In this document: in pieces, positions 1 through 9,026 of the stretch
Layout of the letters: each line of letters starts with the position of its first letter
Position numbering within the stretch: position 1 is the stretch's first letter
From: Lysobacter sp. K5869
Lineage (GTDB): Bacteria; Pseudomonadota; Gammaproteobacteria; Xanthomonadales; Xanthomonadaceae
Reading direction: 5' to 3'
NCBI RefSeq assembly: GCF_018847975.1
Contig: NZ_CP072597.1
Coordinates: 4,441,001-4,505,000, forward strand
DNA: 64,000 nucleotides
Translations under genes and position numbers: made by a program
The notes under the pieces: generated by a model
The model's input: only the letters and a program-made list of their open reading frames with translations
The model's database searches: none
What the model was told of the DNA's origin: nothing

Positions 1-137
1 CTGCCGTCGCCCCATTCGAAGCCTTGCAGCACGTACGGCGCGCTCAACGCCGCTGCGCCCGCCGAACCGCTGACCAGGGTCAGCGCCGCGGCCCAGCCGA
101 CCAGCCAGCGCAGCGCGTTACGAACTTCCCTTCGCAT
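1..137 (-). CDS. N-terminus of a secreted protein, probably alpha-amylase (partial)
   Basis: Only the first 45 codons are in the window; the gene runs off the left edge. ATG at 137 is preceded by AAAGGAG at 7-nt spacing, which supports the start. The protein begins with a typical signal peptide (MRREVRN, then a hydrophobic Ala/Leu/Val stretch ending SGSAGAAA). The mature end reads APYVLQGFEWGDG. A QGF-W motif close after the signal peptide resembles the first beta strand of GH13 alpha-amylases (QGFxW). The TonB-dependent receptor next door would suit a sugar-uptake locus. The amylase call is an inference from a very short stretch; secretion is much surer. Confidence 0.5.
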   Translation of the reverse strand, partial: MRREVRNALRWLVGWAAALTLVSGSAGAAALSAPYVLQGFEWGDG

Positions 138-375
138 ATCTGCTCCTTTGAAATACAAAAAGCGCGCACCGCTGGGCGGCGCGCGCCGGCCCGTCGGGCC
201 AGGACCGATTATCGCCCGGCCGGGTCTCGCAGCCTGCGACCGTGCATCGCCGTGCGAACGGTTGCCTGCGCATGAAATACATGCAAAAGGCGGGCCGAGG
301 CCAGCCCTTTGCCGCTAGACCGGTCGCCGGCCGCGCCGATGCGGTTTGATCGAACCGGCTTCAGGCGAACCGCCA

Positions 376-3135
376 TCAATCGAACTTGACGTCGTACTCC
401 AGCCAGAACTGACGCCCATACGGATCGTAATTGCCGACCGGATAGAACGGCCAGCCGCCGTTGTTGCGGTCCTGCGGCGGGTTGGAATCGCGCAGGTTGT
501 TGACGATCAGCGACAGCTTGGAGCGGTCGCCGAACCGGTACGACACGCTGCCGTTGTACTTGGTGTACGGGCCGTAGCGGCCGCTGCCGTCGCTCTTGGG
601 CAGGCTGCCGTAGCGGTAGGCGCTGAGGTCGGCGGTCCACGCGCCGATACTCCAGTTCAGGCCGGTGTTGAGCTTGCTGCGCCAGTCGCCGGCTTGCAGC
701 GGGTCGAGCGTGTTGCGCAGGTCGATGCGCGGGTCGTCGGCGAACTGCTGGTAGTCGTGCTTGATCACCAGGGTGTAGGCCAGGCGCGCGGCGAAGTCGC
801 CGAAGCGGCCGGCGCTCCAACGCACGTTGGTCTTCACGTCGACGCCGTCGGTGCGCTCGGACGCGGCGTTGATCGCGTTGACCAGCACGCGGCGCACCTG
901 ATCGGGCTGCACCGGCGCGTCGGACGGGTTGCGGATCACCCGGCCCAGCACTTCCTGGCAGTTGGCCGAATTGATGTCGCGCGGCTCGCCGCCGAGGGTG
1001 CGGCCCAGGCGGCAGTCGGCTTCCTCGCGCAGGATGCGGGCGCTGTCGAGGTTGGTGACTTCGTCTTCCAGGCGGATCGAGTAGTAATCCACCGACAGGT
1101 CGAAGTTCTGCGACGGCGACCACACCACGCCCAGGCCGTAGGACTTGCCGTTCTCCGGCTTCAGACCGGTGTTGCCGTTGCTGGTGTAGTCGATGGCGAG
1201 GCCGGAGAAATCGCAATCGTCGTAGGCCTGGCCGGCGGTGCGGCAGCGCCAGTAGTCGGTCATGCCCGGGTTATAGCCGCGGGTTTCGGCGGCGAAGATG
1301 TAGTTCATGTCCGGCGCGCGGAAGCTGGTGGCGGCGGTGGCGCGCACCAGCAGGCTGTCGGTCGGACGGTATTCCAGGCCCGCGTTCCAGGTCGCCTTGC
1401 CCGACTTGCGCCCGGCGAAGCGGAACTCGTCGTAGCGCGCGGCGGCCGAGGCGGTCAGCGTGCTGAAGATCGGAATGCTGAGCTCGGCGCCGATGGCGTA
1501 GCGGTCGCGGTCGCCGCTGGAGCGCGAGCCGGCGCTGGTGTTCCAGAACGTGCCGTCGCCCAGGCGCGGGTCGGGACGGTTGCTGTAGCCCTGGGTGCCC
1601 GCTTCGATCACGCCGGCGAAACCGACCGTGCCGGCCGGCAGGTCGAACAGGTGGCCGTTGACGCTGAAGCTCAGGTTTTGGATCCAGGCGGCGTTGACGC
1701 CTTCGTAGAAACCGGTGAGGCGCTGGTAATCGGCCGGCGTCAGCGCGGTGTACAAACGCGCCGGATCGGGGTTGTAGATGCCGATGCCGGCCGCGGTCGT
1801 GCCCAGGCGCGGGCCGAGGAAGAATTCGTTGACGCCGGCCAGGAACTGGCGGCGCTTGGTCCGGTTCTCGTTGCGGCCGTGGTTGTAGGCCAGCTCGTAG
1901 TTCCAGTCGCTGTCGCCCAGCGCGCCGCGCGCGCCGACCGAGAACGCCCAGGAACGCTCCAGGAAGCGGTTGTTGTTGGCGTGGGCCGAGCCGATTTCCT
2001 CCGGCGCGATGCGGCGGTACCAGATCTCGTTGAGGCCGGTGGCCTGATTGAGGAAGTAGTTGTTGTCCGAGGTCCAACTCGGCGCGCGGGTATTGTTCTC
2101 GATGCTGGCGACGCCGAGCTGCACGTCGGCGAACAGCTCGGTGCGCTCGTTGAGATGCCAGGTCAGCAGGCCGTAGGCGTCGGCGTTCTTCTTCTGCGTC
2201 TGCAAGGTCCAGAACGCCGGCGCGGCCTCGTTGCTGCCGCAGTACCAGCCTTGGCGCGGGTTGTTCGAGCGCGTGGTCGAGCCGTGATAGAGCCCGGACA
2301 AGCCGCCGCAGGCCGCGCCCGGATCGATGAAACCGTTGGTGCGCGCGTTGCGGCGATAACCGACCTGGGTCGGATTGATCCGCTCGCCGGTCGGGTTGTC
2401 GAGCAGCGAATCCATGAAGTCGCGCTGATCGCCCCAGATCGCCTGACGGTGCGAGAGCTCGACGCCGTAGACCGCGTCGAAGCGATCGTTGGAATAGCCG
2501 CTGACCACCTGCAAGCGCTGATTCTGGCCGCCGCCCTGCTCGGTCCCGCCGACGCGCACGTTGACCTGGGTGCCGTCGAACTTCTTCTTGAGGATGAAGT
2601 TGACCACGCCGGCGACCGCGTCGGAGCCGTACACCGCCGAGGCGCCGCCGCCGAGCACTTCGATGCGTTCGATCAGCGCGCTGGGGATGTTGGCGAGGTT
2701 GACGACGTTGACCGAGCCTTCGTAGGCCAGCGGATAGTCGGCCTGACGGCGGCCGTTGATCAGCACCAAGGTGTGGTTGGGGCCGAGGCCGCGCAGGTTG
2801 ATGACGTTGGCGGCCGGAGTGAAGGTGTTGCCGTAGTCCTCGCCCTGCACCACGCCGGTGTTCTGGCTCAGCGCGGCGAGCGCGTCGAACGCGCTGCGGA
2901 AACCTTGCTTGTCGATTTCCTCGGCGCTGATGACGGTGACCGGCGACGGGCCTTCCAGGCTGGCGCGCGGAATGCGCGAGCCGGTGACCACGACCTGATC
3001 GAGCGTGGTCGCGGCCCGGTCTTGCGGCGCATCGGCGGCGGCCTCGGCGGCCAACGCGGGCGCGGCTAGCGCCGACAACGCCAGAGCGAGAAACACGGAC
3101 AGCGGCCGGCGCTGCGGCCGGAAGACGGCTTGCAT
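376..3135 (-). CDS. TonB-dependent outer-membrane receptor
   Basis: About 919 residues, the usual size for large Xanthomonadaceae TonB-dependent receptors. A signal peptide follows the chosen ATG (MQAVFRPQRR, then a Leu/Ala core ending APALAAEA). Then comes a TonB box-like segment (TLDQVVVTGSRI) and the plug domain (SPVTVISAEEIDKQGF, GLGPNHTLVLINGRR, IERIEVLGGGASAVYGSDA). A beta-barrel follows, with the receptor signature near the end (YRPTDSLLVRATAATSFRAP) and a terminal aromatic/acidic strand (FWLEYDVKFD). The reading frame stays open to 3414, but only the start at 3135 gives a signal peptide and has AGAGGA upstream. It takes up a large substrate across the outer membrane using TonB energy; the substrate cannot be read from sequence. 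The neighbouring amylase-like gene hints at oligosaccharides. Confidence 0.9.
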   Translation of the reverse strand: MQAVFRPQRRPLSVFLALALSALAAPALAAEAAADAPQDRAATTLDQVVVTGSRIPRASLEGPSPVTVISAEEIDKQGFRSAFDALAALSQNTGVVQGEDYGNTFTPAANVINLRGLGPNHTLVLINGRRQADYPLAYEGSVNVVNLANIPSALIERIEVLGGGASAVYGSDAVAGVVNFILKKKFDGTQVNVRVGGTEQGGGQNQRLQVVSGYSNDRFDAVYGVELSHRQAIWGDQRDFMDSLLDNPTGERINPTQVGYRRNARTNGFIDPGAACGGLSGLYHGSTTRSNNPRQGWYCGSNEAAPAFWTLQTQKKNADAYGLLTWHLNERTELFADVQLGVASIENNTRAPSWTSDNNYFLNQATGLNEIWYRRIAPEEIGSAHANNNRFLERSWAFSVGARGALGDSDWNYELAYNHGRNENRTKRRQFLAGVNEFFLGPRLGTTAAGIGIYNPDPARLYTALTPADYQRLTGFYEGVNAAWIQNLSFSVNGHLFDLPAGTVGFAGVIEAGTQGYSNRPDPRLGDGTFWNTSAGSRSSGDRDRYAIGAELSIPIFSTLTASAAARYDEFRFAGRKSGKATWNAGLEYRPTDSLLVRATAATSFRAPDMNYIFAAETRGYNPGMTDYWRCRTAGQAYDDCDFSGLAIDYTSNGNTGLKPENGKSYGLGVVWSPSQNFDLSVDYYSIRLEDEVTNLDSARILREEADCRLGRTLGGEPRDINSANCQEVLGRVIRNPSDAPVQPDQVRRVLVNAINAASERTDGVDVKTNVRWSAGRFGDFAARLAYTLVIKHDYQQFADDPRIDLRNTLDPLQAGDWRSKLNTGLNWSIGAWTADLSAYRYGSLPKSDGSGRYGPYTKYNGSVSYRFGDRSKLSLIVNNLRDSNPPQDRNNGGWPFYPVGNYDPYGRQFWLEYDVKFD

Positions 3136-3642
3136 GGGGGAAATCCTCTGCGGATGGAAGGCCCGGCTCAGCGCTTGGTGGAATCCCCTTATGCGCGCCG
3201 CGGCGATGAAGCATCTTTGTTGCCCCGCAACATGAGCAGAAATGAAGCCGCCGCATCTGCTTATGTCGCGCGGGAATTTGCGCAATCGCGCATTAGTCTG
3301 CCGCGCGCGCCGCGGCGCGCTTGTGCCGCGCCGCACGGATCGCGAACGCGCGCGATCCGCGCCGAGATCGGCGCCAACCGGCAAATGCGGCAAAGCGCAC
3401 TGGCTTCGCGACACCGGCTAAGCGCAGCGCGCGTGGCCCGCGTCACGCGCGAGCCGCCACCGATTGCGCGTCCGCGCGGCGAGGCGGCGAGAGTCGCGCG
3501 CGAACAGTGACGCCGCGCATCCGCGTTCACGGCGTTCTGTGACCGACCCTCGGCTTTGCCGCTTGCCCGCCCCCTTAAGCTCGCGCACCCGTTCGCCCGC
3601 CGTCGTCACGCCGCCTCGACGCCAGCCCAACCGGAGTGCGCC
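3136..3642. other. divergent intergenic region, no gene seen
   Basis: About 500 bp between the receptor gene (leftward) and the DUF1800 gene (rightward). It is very rich in GCGC. Short open frames in it lack ribosome sites and conserved motifs. Promoters for both genes must lie here, but no clear -35/-10 pair stands out. Confidence 0.5.
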
Positions 3643-5400
3643 ATGTCCAGCCCGCTGTCGAATTCCGAACGCGACTCGCTCCGTCGCCATCTGTTGCAAC
3701 GCTACGGCGCGCTCGGCCGCGCCACGCCGTCGAAGGCCGCGCGCGCCAAGCTCGCCGGCGCCGCCGCCGCCGCGCCGGAGATGCAAGCCGCGCCGGTCGC
3801 GCTGATCCCGAAGGATCTGCCGAAAGCGCCGTTCGCGGTGCGCGCGCTCAACAACCTCAGCTACGGCGCCACCGCGCAAAGCGTGGCCGAGTTCAACGCG
3901 CTCGGCACGACCGGCGCGCTGCGTCTGGCCAACTGGATCGACTGGCAGCTCGATTGGGCCGCGATCGACGACAGCGCGCTCGACGCGCGTCTGGCGAGCG
4001 CCGGCTACACCACCTTGGGCAAGTCGCTGACCCAGCTGTGGGAAGACCACGTCAAGCCCAATCCCACCTACGACATCCGCATGCGCCCGGCCTGGGAAAT
4101 CCAGCGCGGCGCGCTGGTGCGCGCGGTCCATTCCAAGCGCCAGCTGCGCGAGGTGATGGTCAATTTCTGGCACGACCACTTCAACGTCACCGTCGGCGAC
4201 TACGACGCCGGCCCGGTGTACGTGCATTACCAGCGCGACGTGCTGCGTCCGCACGCGTTCGGCAATTTCCGCGCGATGCTCGAGGAAGTGGCCAAGAGCA
4301 CTTCGATGCTCTACTACCTCGACAACGTCGACAACACCCGCGCCGGTCCGAACGAGAACTTCGCCCGCGAACTGCTGGAGCTGCACACGCTCGGCGCCGA
4401 GCATTACCTCGGCTTCATGGATCCGTTCCAGGTGCCGCCGGACGCGGAAGATCCGAACTATCCGTCCGGCTACACCGACATCGACGTGTACGAAACCGCG
4501 TCGGCCTTCACCGGCTGGTCGGTCAAGAACGGTCACTGGCAGTATCCCAACGACAACGACGGCAGCTTCGTCTATCGGCAGGCGTGGCACGACGCGGGTC
4601 CGAAGTTCCTGCTCGGCCGCATGCTCTATCCCGAGCAGCCGGCGCTGAAGGACGGCCGCGACGTGCTCGACCGCCTCGCCAGCCATCCGGGCGTGGCGCG
4701 CTTCATCTGCAAGAAGCTGATCCGCCGCTTCATGTCCGACACGCCCGATCCGGCGCTGGTGACCAGCGCGGCGGCGGTGTTCCGGCAGAACTGGCAGGCG
4801 CCGGACCAGATCGCCAAGACCTTGCGCCACATCCTCAACACCGACGCCTTCATCAACGTGTGGGCGGCCAAGGCGCGGCGCCCGTTCGAGGCGGTGGCTG
4901 CGGCGATGCGCACGCTCGGCAGCGACTGGACCCTCGCGGTGGGCAATCAGAAGAGCGACGAATTCGCCTGGCGCATGGGCTTCACCGGCCACGCGCCCTA
5001 CGACTGGCCGGCGCCGAACGGTTACCCGGACACGCGCGAGGCGTGGTCGGGTTCCAGCAGCTATGCGATGACCTGGAAGATCCTCAACTGGTTCACCGAA
5101 GCCCAGGACAACGCCGTGCCGCTGGCGCCGATCCTGGCGACCACGCGCAGCAAAGTCGCCTCGTGGACGCCGAACGCGCTGGTCGATTTCTGGTGTCAGC
5201 GCATCCTCGGCTATCAGCCGACCGCGGCGCGCAAGCAGACGCTGGTGGCGTTCATGGCCCAGAACGGCGATCCGGCGACCTATGTCGTCACCGACACCAA
5301 CGTTTGGGCCGCCTCCGACCTCAAGCGCCACTACAACCAGGAACGGCTGCGCAGCATGGTCTCGCTGATCCTGATGTCGCCCGAATTCCTTACCCGCTGA
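3643..5400 (+). CDS. DUF1800 family protein
   Basis: 585 residues from ATG 3643, which has GGAG at 7-nt spacing; an upstream frame extension to 3556 has no ribosome site. Typical DUF1800 features are visible: the segment LREVMVNFWHDHFNV near residue 180, ENFARELLELHTLG near residue 250, and a C-terminal helical region with LRSMVSLILMSPEFLTR. No obvious signal peptide. It is followed after 12 nt by a DUF1501 gene, the standard pairing for this family in many bacteria. Members are thought to act with DUF1501 proteins at the cell envelope, but no biochemical role is established. Family call is sure, function unknown. Confidence 0.9.
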   Translation: MSSPLSNSERDSLRRHLLQRYGALGRATPSKAARAKLAGAAAAAPEMQAAPVALIPKDLPKAPFAVRALNNLSYGATAQSVAEFNALGTTGALRLANWIDWQLDWAAIDDSALDARLASAGYTTLGKSLTQLWEDHVKPNPTYDIRMRPAWEIQRGALVRAVHSKRQLREVMVNFWHDHFNVTVGDYDAGPVYVHYQRDVLRPHAFGNFRAMLEEVAKSTSMLYYLDNVDNTRAGPNENFARELLELHTLGAEHYLGFMDPFQVPPDAEDPNYPSGYTDIDVYETASAFTGWSVKNGHWQYPNDNDGSFVYRQAWHDAGPKFLLGRMLYPEQPALKDGRDVLDRLASHPGVARFICKKLIRRFMSDTPDPALVTSAAAVFRQNWQAPDQIAKTLRHILNTDAFINVWAAKARRPFEAVAAAMRTLGSDWTLAVGNQKSDEFAWRMGFTGHAPYDWPAPNGYPDTREAWSGSSSYAMTWKILNWFTEAQDNAVPLAPILATTRSKVASWTPNALVDFWCQRILGYQPTAARKQTLVAFMAQNGDPATYVVTDTNVWAASDLKRHYNQERLRSMVSLILMSPEFLTR

Positions 5401-5412
5401 GCAGGTGCCGCC

Positions 5413-6843
5413 ATGACCACCCGACGCGACTTCCTCAAGGGCACCTGCGCGACCGCCGCCGCGACCGCGGTCGGCGGCCCGTCGCTGCTGTTCGCCAACC
5501 CCGCCCTCGCCGCCGCCAACGGCCACGACACCATCGTGCATGTGTTCCTGCGCGGCGGCCTGGACGGCCTCAATCTGGTCGTGCCGATCGACGGCGCCGA
5601 CCGCACGTTCTACGAACAGGCGCGGCCGAATCTGGCCATCGCCGCGACCGGCACCTACGGCGCGCTGCCGCTGACGCTCGCCAGCGGCGGCGGCACCGGC
5701 TTCGGTCTGCATCCCTCCGCCGTCGGTTTGCGCGATCTGTGGAACGCCGGGCATCTGGGCATCGTGCATGCCTGCGGCTTGCTGACCAGCGTCACCCGCA
5801 GCCACTTCGACGCTCAGCTCTACATCGACCTGGGCACGCCCGGCTCGCAGGGCATCGGCAGCGGCTGGATGGCGCGGGCGATGAACACCCAGCCCAACCT
5901 CAACGGCAGCGAGCAATTGCCGGCGCTCGGCGTCGGCGCGCGCCAGCCGGCGGGTCTGCTGTCGTCGGTGCAGGCGCTGACCATGGCCAGCCCGTCGGAC
6001 TTCGCGCTCAACGCCGGCGCGTGGTCGTGGCAGATGGCGCGCAGCGGTTCGCCGGCTGGCTTTCGCGGCGTCAACGAAACCCTGGCGAGTTTGTGGACCG
6101 GCGCGTCCGCGCTGGAACTCGGCGGCCAGCGCGCCGACCGCGCGCTGCAAGTGATCGCCAAGCAAAGCTACAGCGCGGTGCCGGCCGGCTGGCCGACCAC
6201 GACCTTCGCCCAGCAGTTGTGGACCATCGCCCAATCGATCCAGTTCGGCCTCGGCCTGCACTACGCCACGCTCGACCTCGGCGGCTGGGACACCCACGAC
6301 GGCCAAGGCACCGCGGGCAGCGGCTACCACTACTACCAGAACAAGATCGCCGAACTTTCGCAGGGCTTGTCGGCGTTCTACGCCGCGCTCGACGCCAGCG
6401 GCCACGCCGGGCGCGTGACCGTGGTCGTGCAGTCCGAATTCGGCCGGCGCGTGCGCGCCAACGCCAACGGCGGCACCGACCACGGCTACGGCAATCCGGT
6501 GCTGGTGCTCGGCGGCGCGGTCAACGGGCGGCGCTTCTACGGCTCGTGGTCGGGGTTGGACCCGGAAATCCTGTCGCCGCATTTCGGCGACGTGCCGGTC
6601 ACCACCGACCATCGCCAGGTGCTGTCGGAGCTGTTGGTCAAGCGCATGGGCAACAGCAATCTCGCCAACGTGTTTCCGGGCTACAGCGGCTATGCGCCGA
6701 TGGGCGTGGTGCGCGACTTCGGCACGCTCGCGCCCAAGCCCGCGCCGGGCGCGCGGCGTTTGCGCGCGGCGCCGGCGCCCGCGGCGAGCGAGCCCGATCT
6801 GCTCGAGCGCCTGATGCGTTACGTGCAGGAACTGGTGGATTGA
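5413..6843 (+). CDS. DUF1501 family protein, Tat-exported
   Basis: 476 residues. The N-terminus MTTRRDFLKG followed by an Ala-rich hydrophobic stretch is a twin-arginine signal, so the protein is probably exported folded. Hallmarks of DUF1501 follow: HVFLRGGLDGLNLVVP near residue 40, LDLGGWDTHDGQ near 290, and VVVQSEFGRRVRANANGG followed by TDHGYGN near 340-360. The fold is related to alkaline phosphatase/sulfatase enzymes, and the Asp/His residues in GGWDTHD and TDHG may bind metal (family knowledge). It starts 12 nt after the DUF1800 stop with AGGTG upstream, so the two form an operon. Function of the pair is not established. Confidence 0.9.
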   Translation: MTTRRDFLKGTCATAAATAVGGPSLLFANPALAAANGHDTIVHVFLRGGLDGLNLVVPIDGADRTFYEQARPNLAIAATGTYGALPLTLASGGGTGFGLHPSAVGLRDLWNAGHLGIVHACGLLTSVTRSHFDAQLYIDLGTPGSQGIGSGWMARAMNTQPNLNGSEQLPALGVGARQPAGLLSSVQALTMASPSDFALNAGAWSWQMARSGSPAGFRGVNETLASLWTGASALELGGQRADRALQVIAKQSYSAVPAGWPTTTFAQQLWTIAQSIQFGLGLHYATLDLGGWDTHDGQGTAGSGYHYYQNKIAELSQGLSAFYAALDASGHAGRVTVVVQSEFGRRVRANANGGTDHGYGNPVLVLGGAVNGRRFYGSWSGLDPEILSPHFGDVPVTTDHRQVLSELLVKRMGNSNLANVFPGYSGYAPMGVVRDFGTLAPKPAPGARRLRAAPAPAASEPDLLERLMRYVQELVD

Positions 6844-6915
6844 TCCGCCGCGCGCGCAGCGCAACGCTGCGCGCTTCCAACGCGGACGCCGGCATCCGCC
6901 GGCGTCCGCGCCGCC

Positions 6916-7947
6916 TCAACCGCGCTGCGATGGGGTGAAAACGCCGCGAAACCGCATGCTGCCGGACGCCAGCCGGTCGTAGGCTTGCACCGCCCGATCC
7001 AGGGTGAAAGTCTCGACGATCGGCTTGACCTTGCCCTGCGCCGCCAGTTCCAGCACCTCGCTCAGATAGCGCTGGCCGCCGTGGGTGGAACCGATGACGC
7101 GCTGGCGCATCATGTGGAACGGCACGCCTTCCGACGAAATCGAGAACGGCTTGCTGAAGTCCAGCCCGCACAGCACCACGCGCCCGTCCACGCGCAAGCC
7201 GGCGACTGCCTCGCGCGCCGAATCGAAATCGTTGCTGGTCACCAGCAGCACGTCGGCGCCGCCGATCTCGCGCAGCTGCTTGCCGTCGGCGACGACATGG
7301 TCCGCGCCCAGTTGCCGGGCCAGTTCGTGCTTGTCGGCCGAATGGGTGATCGCGACCGTCTCGTAGCCGCAGGCCTTGGACAGTTGCAGCGCCACATGCC
7401 CGAGCCCGCCGATGCCGAGCACGGCGATGCGCTCGTGCGGTTGCGGCTGCGCGTCGCGCAGGCCGCTCCAGGTGGTGTAGCCGGCGCACATCATCGGCGC
7501 GGCATCGACATAGGCCAACCCGTCCGGCAGCAGCACCGTACCTTCGGCGGCGATGGCGATGTACTCGGCATGTCCGCCCTGGGCGGCGAATCCGGTGGTG
7601 CGCGGCTCGACGCAGTTCATCGCGGTCTGGCCGCTCAGCGGCCGGTTCTGGCGGCAATACGGACAGCGGCCGCAAGCCGACTGCACCCAGGTCGTGCCAA
7701 CCCGATCGCCGACCCGGCGGCCGCGCACGCCGGCGCCGACCTCGACCACTTCGCCGACCACCTCGTGCCCGGGCGTCTGCGGATAGATATCGCCGCCGTA
7801 CCCCTGGGTCGCCCACACGTCGGTGTAGCACATGCCCGAGGCGTGCACCCGCACCAGCACCTGCCCGGGCTCGAGCGTGGGCACGGGCACCTCGCGGACC
7901 TCCCACGGGCGGCCGGCGCCGGTCATCACGACTGCTTTCATTTTCAT
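6916..7947 (-). CDS. zinc-dependent alcohol dehydrogenase (MDR family)
   Basis: 343 residues from the ATG at 7947 (GGAG about 8 nt upstream). Oxidises alcohols or reduces aldehydes with NAD(P). Catalytic zinc ligands are recognisable as C40 (ASGMCYTD) and H61-E62 (PGHE). The structural zinc loop has C92, C95 and C98, but the fourth cysteine is C112, further away than the usual seven-residue spacing. The Rossmann motif GIGGLGHVALQLSKACG lies near residue 180. Divergent from the LysR gene at 8078, with a dyad between them, which suggests LysR control. Substrate not predictable. Confidence 0.88.
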   Translation of the reverse strand: MKMKAVVMTGAGRPWEVREVPVPTLEPGQVLVRVHASGMCYTDVWATQGYGGDIYPQTPGHEVVGEVVEVGAGVRGRRVGDRVGTTWVQSACGRCPYCRQNRPLSGQTAMNCVEPRTTGFAAQGGHAEYIAIAAEGTVLLPDGLAYVDAAPMMCAGYTTWSGLRDAQPQPHERIAVLGIGGLGHVALQLSKACGYETVAITHSADKHELARQLGADHVVADGKQLREIGGADVLLVTSNDFDSAREAVAGLRVDGRVVLCGLDFSKPFSISSEGVPFHMMRQRVIGSTHGGQRYLSEVLELAAQGKVKPIVETFTLDRAVQAYDRLASGSMRFRGVFTPSQRG

Positions 7948-8043
7948 GGGTTCGCTCCTGGCTGAATTCGAAGGGGGCGGCGGCGCGGACGGCCGCGGCG
8001 CGGGCGGCGCGAGGCGCATGCGATCAGCCTAGGCAGCGTTGAC

Positions 8044-8062
8044 TGGCAAGACAATCTCGCCA
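8044..8062. promoter_or_regulatory. LysR-type operator candidate (TGGC-N11-GCCA)
   Basis: A perfect 4-bp dyad TGGC/GCCA separated by 11 bp lies between the divergent alcohol dehydrogenase and LysR genes. This fits the T-N11-A pattern of LysR-family binding sites. It sits just upstream of the LysR ATG at 8078. Role inferred from position and symmetry only. Confidence 0.5.
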
Positions 8063-8077
8063 ATCCTTTATTCCAAG

Positions 8078-9016
8078 ATGAAGAATCCTCACCAATCCAA
8101 GAACGGCGATCTGTCGGCCTACTCGGTGTTCCTGGCCGTGGCGAACCAGCGCAGCTTCCGCGCCGCCGCCGCCGAACTCGACCTGACGCCGTCGGCGATC
8201 AGCCATTCGATCAAGTCGCTGGAACAGCGCCTGGGCATCCGCCTGTTCAACCGCACCACCCGCAGCATGGCGCTGACCGACGCCGGCGAGCGTCTGTTCG
8301 CCCGGCTGCGCCCGGCGCTGGCGGCGATCCAGGAGGCGGTGCTGGAGATCGAGGAGCGCCGCGGCACGCCCAGCGGCACGGTCCGGATCAACGCCAGCGA
8401 AGGCGCGATCCGTCTGGTGCTCAAGCCGCTGCTCGCGCGTTTCCTGCGCGAACACCCGCAGGTGCGCCTGGACATCGTCAGCGACGGCCGGCTCAGCGAC
8501 ATCGTCGCCGACGGCTTCGACGCCGGCATCCGTCTGGCCGAAGCGGTCGCGCAGGACATGATCGCGGTCAACGTGCTCGACCGGGTGCGTTTCGCCGCCC
8601 TCGCCTCGCCGGCCTACCTCGCCGCGCGCGGCCGGCCGCAGGTGCCGCAGGATCTGCTCGGCCACGACTGCATCCGCTTCCGCTTCGAAAGCGGGGCGAT
8701 CTATCGCTGGGAATTCGAGCGTCGCGGCATCGTCGAGCGGATCAACGTCGACGGCCCGCTGACCCTGACCGACCAGCCGCTGATGGTCGAGGCCGCGATC
8801 GACGGCATCGGCATCGCCTTCGTCCCCGACCACCTCGCCGCCGACGCGCTGCGCGCGGGCCGGCTCGAACGCGTGTTGCAGGACTGGTGCCCGGACTCGC
8901 CGGGGCTGTGCCTGTACTACCCGGGCCACCGCCACGTGTCCTCGGGCCTGCGCGCGCTGATCGACGCACTGAGCGAGCAGCGCCCGCACCTGTCGGCGGC
9001 GGTCGCTTCGCTGTGA
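8078..9016 (+). CDS. LysR family transcriptional regulator
   Basis: 312 residues. The N-terminal winged helix-turn-helix is clear: LSAYSVFLAVANQRSFRAAA, LDLTPSAISHSIKSLEQRLG, LFNRTTRSMALTDAGERL. The rest is a LysR substrate-binding domain (VRINASEGAIRLVLKPLL, GIGIAFVPDHLA). ATG 8078 was chosen because it lies just before the DNA-binding domain; a TTG at 8039 would overlap the operator-like dyad. Divergent from the alcohol dehydrogenase at 6916-7947, which is the likely target. The inducer is unknown. Confidence 0.9.
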   Translation: MKNPHQSKNGDLSAYSVFLAVANQRSFRAAAAELDLTPSAISHSIKSLEQRLGIRLFNRTTRSMALTDAGERLFARLRPALAAIQEAVLEIEERRGTPSGTVRINASEGAIRLVLKPLLARFLREHPQVRLDIVSDGRLSDIVADGFDAGIRLAEAVAQDMIAVNVLDRVRFAALASPAYLAARGRPQVPQDLLGHDCIRFRFESGAIYRWEFERRGIVERINVDGPLTLTDQPLMVEAAIDGIGIAFVPDHLAADALRAGRLERVLQDWCPDSPGLCLYYPGHRHVSSGLRALIDALSEQRPHLSAAVASL

Positions 9017-9026
9017 CGTCGGCCGC

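Noticed and set aside
346..3069. Very long open frame antisense to the TonB-dependent receptor
   Set aside because: High G+C at third codon positions keeps the opposite strand open. The product is a low-complexity Ala/Val/Gly string with no signal or domain, whereas the receptor frame has clear motifs.
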